Of a stretch of 64,000 nt of DNA, positions 55,183-62,969 are shown one piece after another. Position numbers and translations under genes: made by a program. Positions within the stretch are counted from its first letter, which is position 1. Every line of letters starts with the position of its first letter. Under the pieces are notes generated by a model that saw only the letters and a list, made by a program, of their open reading frames with translations, did not search any database and was not told the origin of the DNA. Source of the stretch: Kordiimonas aestuarii (GTDB lineage: Bacteria > Pseudomonadota > Alphaproteobacteria > Sphingomonadales > Kordiimonadaceae); the NCBI RefSeq assembly GCF_025574465.1, contig NZ_JAOBPP010000019.1, positions 62,001 to 126,000 of the forward strand. Direction: 5' to 3'.

Positions 55183-55933
55183 GCAAATCCAACTGGAAAC
55201 GCGGGATCGCGTTTTGCACATCACCTTCAACAGGCCGGACAAGAAAAACGCCCTGACCCACGCCATGTACGCCAGGATTGTTGAGGCAATGCGCGCAGCG
55301 GAGGATGACGAGGGCGTGCGTGCCATCCTGTTCACCGGGGCCGGTGACGCGTTCACAAGCGGTAATGACCTAGCCGATTTTCGTGACACGCCGCCGCTGG
55401 GCGACGATGCACCGGTGACCCAGTTCCTGCAGTGTCTGATCAGCGCCAGAAAGCCGCTGGTTATGGCAGTAAACGGGATCGCGGTGGGGGTGGGACTGAC
55501 CATGCTGTTGCACGCCGATATTGTTTACGCGGCAGAGGCTGCTGTGCTGCAGGCCCCGTTTGTGGACCTCGCGCTGGTGCCGGAAGCCGGGTCTTCGCTG
55601 TTGCTGCCACAGCGTGTGGGCCATGCGCGTGCGGCGGAGATTTTCATGCTGGGCAAAAAGGTTGGCGCTGCCGAGGCCTATGATATGGGCATGGTGTCCC
55701 GCGTGCTGAAGGCGGATGAATTGATGCCCGCGGCTGTCAAGGCGGCGGCGGCACTGGCAAAAAAGGCGCCACGTTCGTTGATGCTGACCAAACAACTGAT
55801 GCGCGGTGATACAGCGGTGGTGGCAGCGCGCATGGCACAGGAAGGCAAACTGTTCGGCGAGCAGCTCACCTCACCTGAGGTGCTGGAAGCCATCATGGCC
55901 TTCATGCAAAAACGTGAACCGAACTTCGGTTAA
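55175..55933 (+). CDS. Enoyl-CoA hydratase/isomerase family, isomerase-like
   Basis: 252 residues from the ATG at 55175, which overlaps the marR stop. The crotonase fold has an oxyanion loop SGNDLADF near 62-69 and GIAVGVGLTMLLHADIVYAA. The two glutamates of true hydratases are replaced by Thr109 and Phe129, while Glu137 in LVPEAGSSLLLP matches the single acidic residue of delta3,delta2-enoyl-CoA isomerases. Isomerase activity is inferred. A strong terminator follows. Confidence 0.85.
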   Translation: MTEQIQLETRDRVLHITFNRPDKKNALTHAMYARIVEAMRAAEDDEGVRAILFTGAGDAFTSGNDLADFRDTPPLGDDAPVTQFLQCLISARKPLVMAVNGIAVGVGLTMLLHADIVYAAEAAVLQAPFVDLALVPEAGSSLLLPQRVGHARAAEIFMLGKKVGAAEAYDMGMVSRVLKADELMPAAVKAAAALAKKAPRSLMLTKQLMRGDTAVVAARMAQEGKLFGEQLTSPEVLEAIMAFMQKREPNFG

Positions 55934-55953
55934 GCCCCTTAAGACAAGCCACA

Positions 55954-55983
55954 AAGGCCGGGCCCGCTGGCCCGGCCTTGTTT
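55954..55983. terminator. Terminator between isomerase and XRE genes
   Basis: An 11-bp stem AAGGCCGGGCC/GGCCCGGCCTT with a 4-base loop, followed by GTTT on the right. The left flank is A-rich, so it could also work for the convergent XRE gene, whose stop lies inside it. Confidence 0.8.
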
Positions 55984-56194
55984 ATTTCGGGTACTGGAAG
56001 ACTTCATCCACGCCCTTGCCAAACACGCGGGCGATTTTAAACGCCACCTCAAGCGAGGGGGAATAGCGACCGGCTTCAATGGCAAGGATGGTTTGGCGGG
56101 TGACGCCCACGCGTTTTGCCAGTTCCTGCTGGGTCATCTCATCCGCCATGAACCTGAGCGAGCGAATGCGGTTTGTGATGCGGGTCGCCACCAT
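55982..56194 (-). CDS. Small XRE helix-turn-helix regulator
   Basis: 70 residues from the ATG at 56194 (the frame extends upstream inside the neighbour gene). It is almost only a helix-turn-helix: MTQQELAKRVGVTRQTILAIEAGRYSPSLEVAFKIARVFG. This is the YgzD/Cro-like class that often pairs with a membrane protein. Its start lies two bases after the stop of the membrane-protein gene, so they are one operon. Confidence 0.88.
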   Translation of the reverse strand: MVATRITNRIRSLRFMADEMTQQELAKRVGVTRQTILAIEAGRYSPSLEVAFKIARVFGKGVDEVFQYPK

Positions 56195-56196
56195 GC

Positions 56197-56658
56197 TCAG
56201 TATCCGCGGCGGTAGAGGAATACCTCGGTGACGTGGCGCACCGCCCAGGCGATATTGACCACATAAATCGCGCCCACCCACAAGAGGCCGGTATCGATGG
56301 CGTCGATAGTGGCGATCTTGCTGAACAGCAACGAGCCGGTAAGGCCAAAGATCAGCGGGGTCAGCACCATCAGGCTGAAATAGGCCGCTTTGTGGCGGAT
56401 CGCGCGGTCACGCTCATCCATGACAATCTCCTCCTCGCCCCGCAGGTCCTTGCGCCATGGGTAGCGGATCATCTCGCAGGCGAACTCGGCGGCACCGGCC
56501 ATCAGGATGACCTTGATCGCAAGCGCCAGCAGACCCGGGGTGGTGGTGAGGATGCCGTCCTCTATCGTGATCATGCCAAACAGCCGGTTGCTGATGTAAT
56601 AGACAATCACCGCACCGGTGAAAGCCATGACCCATGCCACTTTTTCATATTTGCTCAT
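56197..56658 (-). CDS. Membrane protein (DUF2178-like) paired with XRE regulator
   Basis: 153 residues with four hydrophobic segments and a conserved charged loop RGEEEIVMDERDRAIRHKA typical of small membrane proteins found beside YgzD-like regulators. It may sense a signal and control the XRE protein. It reaches the XRE start with a two-base gap. I found no further family feature. Confidence 0.7.
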   Translation of the reverse strand: MSKYEKVAWVMAFTGAVIVYYISNRLFGMITIEDGILTTTPGLLALAIKVILMAGAAEFACEMIRYPWRKDLRGEEEIVMDERDRAIRHKAAYFSLMVLTPLIFGLTGSLLFSKIATIDAIDTGLLWVGAIYVVNIAWAVRHVTEVFLYRRGY

Positions 56659-56874
56659 TGCGTTAGCCTCGCTCTTGTCATTGTTGATCCCGTCAAGACC
56701 TAATGTAAGAACTGTTTTACCAAATGTAAGGTATTTTCGACATTATATCGAAAATTTCCGACATGGTGCATGTGCGATCCGCCCGTAAGCAGGATTGCGG
56801 TTGGCGTTTTTGTGCGGGTGGAGGTAGGCTCTCGCCGAATAACAGCGAGAGGCCATACGCATGAGATCAGAGGC

Positions 56875-58092
56875 GTGAGCAGCGATATTACAGACGTAAC
56901 CAAGAGAGGCTGGCGCACGCCGGAGATGTGCCTTGTATTGATGGCGGCGGCGGCCCCTTTCAGCTTTTCGGTCTGGATGGCGCTGCTCAATAATTTCGCC
57001 CACGATCAGGCGGGTTTTGGCGGTACCGAGATCGGCATTTTACAGAGCTTGCGCGAGGTGCCCGGCTTCCTCGCCTTCACCGCGGTTTTTGTGCTGTTAA
57101 TCCTGCGCGAGCAGATATTTGCCGTGCTGTCGCTGGGCGCCCTTGGTCTGGGCGTGGCGCTGACCGGCTATTTCCCCAGCGAATATGGCCTCTATTTCAC
57201 CACAGTGCTGATGTCGGTGGGCTTCCACTATTTTGAAACCATACAGATGTCGCTGTCGTTGCAGTGGTTGCCCAAGGACATTGCCCCCAAGGCGTTGGGC
57301 TGGCAGATGTCGGCCAAGTCGGTTGCCTCCATCGCGGCGTTTGGTTTTGTCTGGCTGGGTCTTGAACTTCTGGGCCTTGGCTTTACCTGGATATATTTAA
57401 TCGGCGGCGGGGTGACCATCGCGCTCGCACTTTATATATGGACGGTCTTTCCGCGTATCGACGGCCATGAGGTGCAGCATAAAAAGATCATCCTGCGCAA
57501 ACGCTATTGGCTGTATTATGCGCTCACCTTCATGGGCGGTGCCAGGCGGCAGATTTTTGTCGTGTTCGCGGGCTTTCTGCTGGTGTCGAGGTTTGGCTAT
57601 TCGGCGTCTGAGGTGGCGGCGCTATATCTTATCAACCATGTGATCACGTCTTTTATTGCGCCGCTGCTGGGTGGTCTTATCACCCGCTTTGGCGAACGCA
57701 ACGCGCTGGTGTTTGAATATATCGGCCTGATCGCCGTCTTTACCGGTTATGCCTTTGTGGAAGCGCCGGTGGTGGCTGCGGTGCTTTATGTGGTCGACCA
57801 TCTGTTTTTCTCTTTCGCGATTGCGCAGAAAAGTTACATCCAGAAAATCGCCGACGCGCGGGATATCGCGGCCACGTCAAGCGTCAGCTTTTCCATCAAC
57901 CATATCGCGGCGGTGGTGATCCCCTTTGTGTTTGGCGCCTTCCTGTGGCCGGTCTCACCTGCCTATGTGTTCATTGCCGGGGCCATCATGGCCGGGGTGT
58001 CGCTTGTGTTGTCGCTCAATGTGCCGCGCACGCCGATGCCGGGCAATGAGGTGGTGGTGGGGCACCGCTCAAGCCCGGTGCCCGCGGAATAG
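56875..58092 (+). CDS. MFS transporter
   Basis: 405 residues from a GTG at 56875 behind AGATCAGAGGC (an ATG 105 bases upstream leads through a non-hydrophobic stretch). It has 12 membrane segments with the gap between halves near PRIDGHEVQHKKIILRKRYW. The substrate is unknown. The C-terminus is hydrophilic. The family is a distant MFS branch. Confidence 0.8.
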   Translation: MSSDITDVTKRGWRTPEMCLVLMAAAAPFSFSVWMALLNNFAHDQAGFGGTEIGILQSLREVPGFLAFTAVFVLLILREQIFAVLSLGALGLGVALTGYFPSEYGLYFTTVLMSVGFHYFETIQMSLSLQWLPKDIAPKALGWQMSAKSVASIAAFGFVWLGLELLGLGFTWIYLIGGGVTIALALYIWTVFPRIDGHEVQHKKIILRKRYWLYYALTFMGGARRQIFVVFAGFLLVSRFGYSASEVAALYLINHVITSFIAPLLGGLITRFGERNALVFEYIGLIAVFTGYAFVEAPVVAAVLYVVDHLFFSFAIAQKSYIQKIADARDIAATSSVSFSINHIAAVVIPFVFGAFLWPVSPAYVFIAGAIMAGVSLVLSLNVPRTPMPGNEVVVGHRSSPVPAE

Positions 58093-58164
58093 GCCACGCC
58101 TATTACCTTATAGGCCATTGCACCGGGATATTTCTGTGGCAAACTGCCTGCGGGAGAATAGGTT

Positions 58165-58542
58165 ATGCGCGAAATTTACATAAAACTGGTTTTCATGCTG
58201 ACGGGGCTTGTGCACCTCTTGCCCTTCTCGGGTCTGTTCAGGGCGGCGAGGATCGAGGAACTGTATGGCATCAGCTTCGGAGGCGACGCCGACCTGTCGC
58301 TCCTGATGCAGCACCGGGCGCTTTTTTTCGGCATCGTCGGGCTGCTGAGCATCATTGCCATCTGGCGCGTGTGGCTCAGGCCTGTGGCACGGCTTGTCGC
58401 GCTGGCAAGCATGCTGGGTTTTGTCGTGCTTTATCTCATGGCCGGGAGCGAAAATGCCTTACTGGCCAAGGTCTTCTGGGCCGATGTGGTGTTGTCCATC
58501 CTCATACTGGGTACATTTCGCAGCACCCGCGAAGACGCATGA
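58165..58542 (+). CDS. Small membrane protein
   Basis: 125 residues with four hydrophobic segments (IKLVFMLTGLVHLLPFSGLF, ALFFGIVGLLSIIAIW, LVALASMLGFVVLYLM, AKVFWADVVLSILILG). No family or function recognised. It begins 72 bases after the MFS gene, possibly in the same unit. Confidence 0.65.
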   Translation: MREIYIKLVFMLTGLVHLLPFSGLFRAARIEELYGISFGGDADLSLLMQHRALFFGIVGLLSIIAIWRVWLRPVARLVALASMLGFVVLYLMAGSENALLAKVFWADVVLSILILGTFRSTREDA

Positions 58543-58655
58543 TGATTTGCGCTTTTTGCCTCGCCTGTTATATGAAGAATTCATGATAGTTGGAATTTCC
58601 GGTGGTCTTACGCCACGCTCAAGGGAATCCGCAGGTTTTGGGGGATTGGTTCTAT

Positions 58656-59660
58656 ATGGCTGAAGCAGTAGTTTCGTCGCGTACCGACGATCAGCTTGAT
58701 TTTATCATGCAGCATGGCTGGGAACAGGCCGAGGTGACACCGCTTATCCCGGATGCCTCCTTCCGCAGTTACAAACGCCTCGCGATGCATGGCGACAACT
58801 GCATGCTGATGGACGCACCGCCCGCCCATGAAAACCTTGACGCCTATCTCGATATCACCGCTCACCTGTGTGGCCTTGGCCTGCGCGTCCCCAAGGTGTA
58901 CGCCGAAGACCGCCCGCGCGGCTTTGCACTGATTGAAGACCTTGGCGACGATACCTTCACCCGCATGCTGGCGGCAGGCGTGGACGCGGCGACATTATAC
59001 CTGATCGCGACCGATATTCTTGTGCACCTGCACGGTGCCGAGGGCGCGACGGATATTGACCTGCCAGCCTATGACCTGCCGAACCTCTCGCGGGAGGCCG
59101 CGCTGTTTGTGGACTGGTATGTGCCCGCCGTACGCGGCGCGGCGGTAAGCCCTGACGAGCGTGACACCTTCATGGGGGCGTTTGAGGAAGCGCTCTCGCA
59201 TGTGGCCAATGACAGGCGCGCGCTGGTGCTCAGGGACTATCATGTCGATAATCTGATGATTGTAGGCGGCCAGCATGACATGGCCAATTGTGCACTTCTG
59301 GATTATCAGGACGCGCTCATTGGTTCCCCGGCGTATGATCTGATTTCATTGATTGAAGATGCCCGCTGTGATGTGCCGCAGGCGGTGCGCGATGCGGTGC
59401 TTGCGCGCTATTTCAAGGCCCGGCCAGAGGTGGACCGCGAGGCCTTCATCGCGGACATGAAACTTCTGGGTGCGCAGCGCAGCGCCAAGATTGCGGGCAT
59501 TTTTGTGCGTCTCAGCCGCCGCGACCACAAACATGTGTACCTGAAGCACATCCCGCGGGTGGCGGCTTATATCGATGGCTGCCTGCAGGCGCCACAACTT
59601 GCGCGCGTGCGGGCAAGTGTGCACGCCATGCTGCCGGGCTTTCCGGATGTGACGTTTTAG
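58656..59660 (+). CDS. AmgK-like sugar kinase
   Basis: 334 residues from the ATG at 58656 (GGGGGATTGG before it). The aminoglycoside-phosphotransferase fold has ALIEDLGDDTFTRML, the Brenner-type RDYHVDNLM and LLDYQDA. It resembles AmgK, the N-acetylmuramate/N-acetylglucosamine anomeric kinase of cell-wall recycling, which normally pairs with MurU. No MurU is next door, so a different small-molecule kinase is possible. Confidence 0.75.
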   Translation: MAEAVVSSRTDDQLDFIMQHGWEQAEVTPLIPDASFRSYKRLAMHGDNCMLMDAPPAHENLDAYLDITAHLCGLGLRVPKVYAEDRPRGFALIEDLGDDTFTRMLAAGVDAATLYLIATDILVHLHGAEGATDIDLPAYDLPNLSREAALFVDWYVPAVRGAAVSPDERDTFMGAFEEALSHVANDRRALVLRDYHVDNLMIVGGQHDMANCALLDYQDALIGSPAYDLISLIEDARCDVPQAVRDAVLARYFKARPEVDREAFIADMKLLGAQRSAKIAGIFVRLSRRDHKHVYLKHIPRVAAYIDGCLQAPQLARVRASVHAMLPGFPDVTF

Positions 59661-59663
59661 GCG

Positions 59664-60782
59664 CTAACGTCCCAGTATCTTGCTGAACAGAGCATCGTAA
59701 CGGTCAATCATGCCCTCAAGCGTGAATTCCCGTTTCGCCTTTTCCTGATTGGCGGCCCCGATGCGTTTGGCGGTCTCCGGCCGGTCAAGCAGAGCGGAAA
59801 GGCTGTTGGCAAGTGCGCCCGCGCTGATGCCCTTCACATAGGGTGTGTTCTGGCGACTGACCATTTGCGCGACATCCCCGACATCGGTGGACACCACGGG
59901 CAGGCCACAGGACATGGCTTCGATCACCGACAGCGGCATTTGTTCGGTATCGGATGACAGGGCAAAAATCTCGACGGCGGGCAGCAGGTTTTCGGGTTTT
60001 TCCAGAGTGCCGGTGAAAATGACCTTGTCAAAAAGTCCGATACGCTCGGCCAGCATTTTGAGCGGGCGCATGCCCACACCGTCCCCCACGATAACCAGCC
60101 GTGCGTTTTTGTGCAGTTCGGCGATCTGGGCAAAGGCTTCGATCAGACGCCCGACATTTTTTTCCGGCCTCAGCGCGGCCACCGTGCCGATGACACGGTG
60201 TTCTCTCATCAGCCCCAGCTTGGCCATGAGGTCCTTGTCAGGTGGGCAGATGAAGCGCTCAACATCGATGCCGTTCGGGATATAATGCAGCCGGTCCTGT
60301 CGTATCCGCCAGCTCCCGCGGGCGATTGTTTCAAGCGTGCGTGACGGAACCACAACAGCGTCCGCGCGGCAGTAAGCGATGCCGCGGGTAATACGGCGGT
60401 GCAGTTTTTCCCCCGCCTGTTCGTCCGGGCCGAAGCCGTCCTGAATGTGGATAATCGGGCAGCGCTTGCCTACAAGGCTCGAGAGGTCCCATTCCACGCT
60501 GCCCCAGTTATAGGTGATCAGAATATCGGGCTTGTATGCATCCAGCAGCGACGCACACTCGCGCATGGCGGCAAAACCACTTTTCCTGGGAAAACTGGGC
60601 AGGTCATCCTTTGGCACGGTGATGTCCCGCACGAGACCAAGTGCGTCATAACAACCATTCATGGCGTAGACCGAATGGGTATACAGGCCCTGGCGCCGGT
60701 TGATCAGGCTTACCAGTCTGCGTTGGGCCCCGCCGACCTCAAAGCTTGGGAAAACATGCAGAATTAACGGTCGTGATGGCAA
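59664..60782 (-). CDS. GT4-family glycosyltransferase
   Basis: 372 residues, start TTG at 60782 with GGGGAG upstream (no ATG in frame). The GT-B fold has GGAQRRLVSLI near the acceptor end, the C-terminal donor site RPEKNVGRLIEAFAQIAEL, and MPLSVIEAMSCGLPVVSTDVG (EX7E motif). It adds a sugar from a nucleotide donor to a lipid or polysaccharide. The operon context does not define the product. Confidence 0.85.
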   Translation of the reverse strand: MPSRPLILHVFPSFEVGGAQRRLVSLINRRQGLYTHSVYAMNGCYDALGLVRDITVPKDDLPSFPRKSGFAAMRECASLLDAYKPDILITYNWGSVEWDLSSLVGKRCPIIHIQDGFGPDEQAGEKLHRRITRGIAYCRADAVVVPSRTLETIARGSWRIRQDRLHYIPNGIDVERFICPPDKDLMAKLGLMREHRVIGTVAALRPEKNVGRLIEAFAQIAELHKNARLVIVGDGVGMRPLKMLAERIGLFDKVIFTGTLEKPENLLPAVEIFALSSDTEQMPLSVIEAMSCGLPVVSTDVGDVAQMVSRQNTPYVKGISAGALANSLSALLDRPETAKRIGAANQEKAKREFTLEGMIDRYDALFSKILGR

Positions 60783-60907
60783 AGCGTGCTCCCCATAAGG
60801 TGAGGTTTCCTCACTCTTACCTTGAGGGGGAGACGCTAATCAAGCAGGAAACCGGTACCCGTGCCGGTTGTCCCGCGGTTACCTTGCAGGTTTTTGTCCG
60901 TCCACGC

Positions 60908-61765
60908 CTAATGGCTCATGAAAATGGGCAGGGTGCTTTTCGACACGATATGGCGGGTGGCACCACCCAGAACCATCTCACGCCAGCGCGAGTGCGAATA
61001 GGCCCCGAGCACAATACAGTCGGCGCCGATCTGGCCCGCTGTGCCTAGCAACTGGTTACCGATGCTGTCGCCCTTTTCCTTGTCGTTGCGGGTGGTGGCC
61101 TTGATGCCGTATTCCTCGAGGTAATCTTCAACGTCTTCAAAGTCGGGACGTACGGGGTCGATATCTCCGATCTGCACAATGGTTACCTTTTCGGCGACGA
61201 GAAGAAGCGGGATCGCCCCGCCAACGGCGCGCGCGCCTTCCGCCCGGCCATTCCATGCGATCATGACGTGCCGCCCCACGGCGCCCGAATAGGCCGCCGG
61301 TACCATCAGCACCGAGCGACCGGAGCGGAAGATCAGGTCGTGAAAGATATCGTCGCTGTCCGGCATTTCAGCGTCCGGCTTTACACAAACCGTGAGGTCA
61401 GACGTGCGCGCTGCGCGGCCCGCATGGTCGTTAACTTGCCCGATAACCTCGCGCCAGCGCGCGCGGGCCCCCTCCGCCTTCTGGCCTTCGCTCAACAGCT
61501 TAAGGCCCATCTTGCCCACGGTCTCACGGAAGGCGCTTTCCGCCTTGGCGGCATTGGCTTTGCCTTCCTTTTCCGCAGTGTCGCAAAGCTGCTGTATCAT
61601 GTCCGCAGTCAGGCCCTCGCCCATGAAGGGGATCGCCATGCGCGGGTCGAGGCGGATGAACATGCCGGTCAGCGAACCCTGGTGGCGCGTTGCAAGCTCC
61701 GCTGCGATACGGGTGATATTGCCCGCGTCGATGGAATTGGTGAGGGGGAGCAGAATGGATTTCAT
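60908..61765 (-). CDS. Tandem universal stress protein
   Basis: 285 residues from the ATG at 61765, GGAGGC before it. It has two Usp domains. The second keeps the ATP-binding pattern GAYSHSRWREMVLGGATRHIV near the end. The first is degenerate at that site. Tandem-Usp proteins often act in respiratory-stress responses. A near-consensus FNR/FixK box lies upstream. Confidence 0.85.
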   Translation of the reverse strand: MKSILLPLTNSIDAGNITRIAAELATRHQGSLTGMFIRLDPRMAIPFMGEGLTADMIQQLCDTAEKEGKANAAKAESAFRETVGKMGLKLLSEGQKAEGARARWREVIGQVNDHAGRAARTSDLTVCVKPDAEMPDSDDIFHDLIFRSGRSVLMVPAAYSGAVGRHVMIAWNGRAEGARAVGGAIPLLLVAEKVTIVQIGDIDPVRPDFEDVEDYLEEYGIKATTRNDKEKGDSIGNQLLGTAGQIGADCIVLGAYSHSRWREMVLGGATRHIVSKSTLPIFMSH

Positions 61766-61843
61766 CAAATTTGCCTCCGTCTGGTTTCGGCCCTATTGAT
61801 AGGCGGTATGAAATGTATAGTAACGGGTGGCCACCTTTGGTCC

Positions 61844-61857
61844 TTGATCAGGGTCAA
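61844..61857 (-). promoter_or_regulatory. FNR/FixK-like box before usp
   Basis: Leftward TTGAC-CCTG-ATCAA, one base from TTGAT-N4-ATCAA, about 80 bases before the usp ATG. It suggests anaerobic induction. It is also 48 bases before the PepSY gene on the other side. Confidence 0.5.
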
Positions 61858-61904
61858 AAACGGTTCATCATGCGTTCACTGCTGCGGCACTATGAGTATA
61901 CCCT

Positions 61905-62225
61905 ATGACACGACGTATTTGTATTTTGCTTTTGTTATCCTTGGTCTCGCTGCAACCTGCCGCGAGCCCTGCCTTATTCTCGCCGCCAGTTCACGCCATG
62001 GATGAACAGGATGACGTGCTGGAAGCCATCAAGCGCGGCGACGTGATGCCATACTCAAAAATAAAACGCATCGTGGAATCGAAACTGGATGGCGTCGTTG
62101 TAGGCCAGCAGCTTAGGCGGACCAACCGCGGCTGGCAGTATGATCTGCGCGTGCGGCGAAAAGATGGCCGGGTTTTGATGGCGACCGTGAATGCCCAAAC
62201 GGGTGAGATTGTCAGGACCAGATAA
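61905..62225 (+). CDS. PepSY-domain exported protein
   Basis: 106 residues. The signal peptide reads ILLLLSLVSLQPAASPALF, with a mature PepSY unit (SKIKRIVESKLDGVVVGQQLRR, KDGRVLMATVNAQTGEIVRTR). It lies directly upstream of a two-component system, a common arrangement where the PepSY protein is a sensor-modulating partner. A hairpin AGCCCC/GGGGCT (62239-62261) separates it from the regulator gene. Confidence 0.8.
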   Translation: MTRRICILLLLSLVSLQPAASPALFSPPVHAMDEQDDVLEAIKRGDVMPYSKIKRIVESKLDGVVVGQQLRRTNRGWQYDLRVRRKDGRVLMATVNAQTGEIVRTR

Positions 62226-62297
62226 GGCTGTGACCTGAAGCCCCATGGATACCCAGGGGCTGCCAAGGTTACGGCCGCGTGATGCGAGGAGAAGATA

Positions 62298-62969
62298 ATG
62301 CGGGTTCTTATTGTTGAAGATGATGCAGCGCTGGCAGGCCAGATGAAGCAAAGCCTCATTGACACGGGCTATTCGGTAGACCATGCCACCGACGGTGAGG
62401 ACGGCCACTTTCTCGGCGATACCGAGCCTTATGATGCCGTGATCCTTGATCTTGGCCTGCCGGTGATGGATGGCGCCAGCATCCTCAAGCGCTGGCGCAC
62501 CGACGGCAAGGAAATGCCGGTCCTGATTCTGACCGCGCGCGATGGCTGGACCGACAAGGTGGAAGGTCTGGATGCTGGTGCGGACGATTATCTTACCAAG
62601 CCTTTTGTGATGGAAGAGCTGCTGGCGCGCCTGAGGGCGCTTATCCGGCGTTCGGTCGGGCAATCAAGCCCGCAGTTTTCATGCGGTCCGGTGATGCTGG
62701 ATACCCGCAACGGCCGGGTCAGTGTGCATGGCCGCGCCATCAAACTGACAGCGCAGGAATTCAAGCTTCTGTCCTACCTGATGCATCATGAGGGCAAGGT
62801 GGTGTCGCGCACCGAACTGACAGAGCATATTTACGATCAGGATTTTGACCGCGACAGCAACACCATCGAGGTGTTTGTGAACCGGATTCGGAAAAAGCTG
62901 GATGTGCCGATTATCGCCACGGTGCGGGGGCTCGGCTACCGGCTTGAATGGCAAGAGGACAAGGCGTGA
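62298..62969 (+). CDS. OmpR-family response regulator
   Basis: 223 residues. The receiver has Asp8-Asp9 and acceptor Asp51 (ILDLGLPVMDG), and the winged-helix domain ends RKKLDVPIIATVRGLGYRLEW. It resembles the PhoP/QseB branch. GCGAGGAGAAG precedes the ATG. It overlaps the kinase gene by four bases. Confidence 0.93.
   Translation: MRVLIVEDDAALAGQMKQSLIDTGYSVDHATDGEDGHFLGDTEPYDAVILDLGLPVMDGASILKRWRTDGKEMPVLILTARDGWTDKVEGLDAGADDYLTKPFVMEELLARLRALIRRSVGQSSPQFSCGPVMLDTRNGRVSVHGRAIKLTAQEFKLLSYLMHHEGKVVSRTELTEHIYDQDFDRDSNTIEVFVNRIRKKLDVPIIATVRGLGYRLEWQEDKA

Noticed and set aside
55982..56658. Toxin-antitoxin pair
   Set aside because: The membrane protein is 153 residues with a regulator-associated family look, and no toxin signature is present; a membrane sensor with its regulator fits better.
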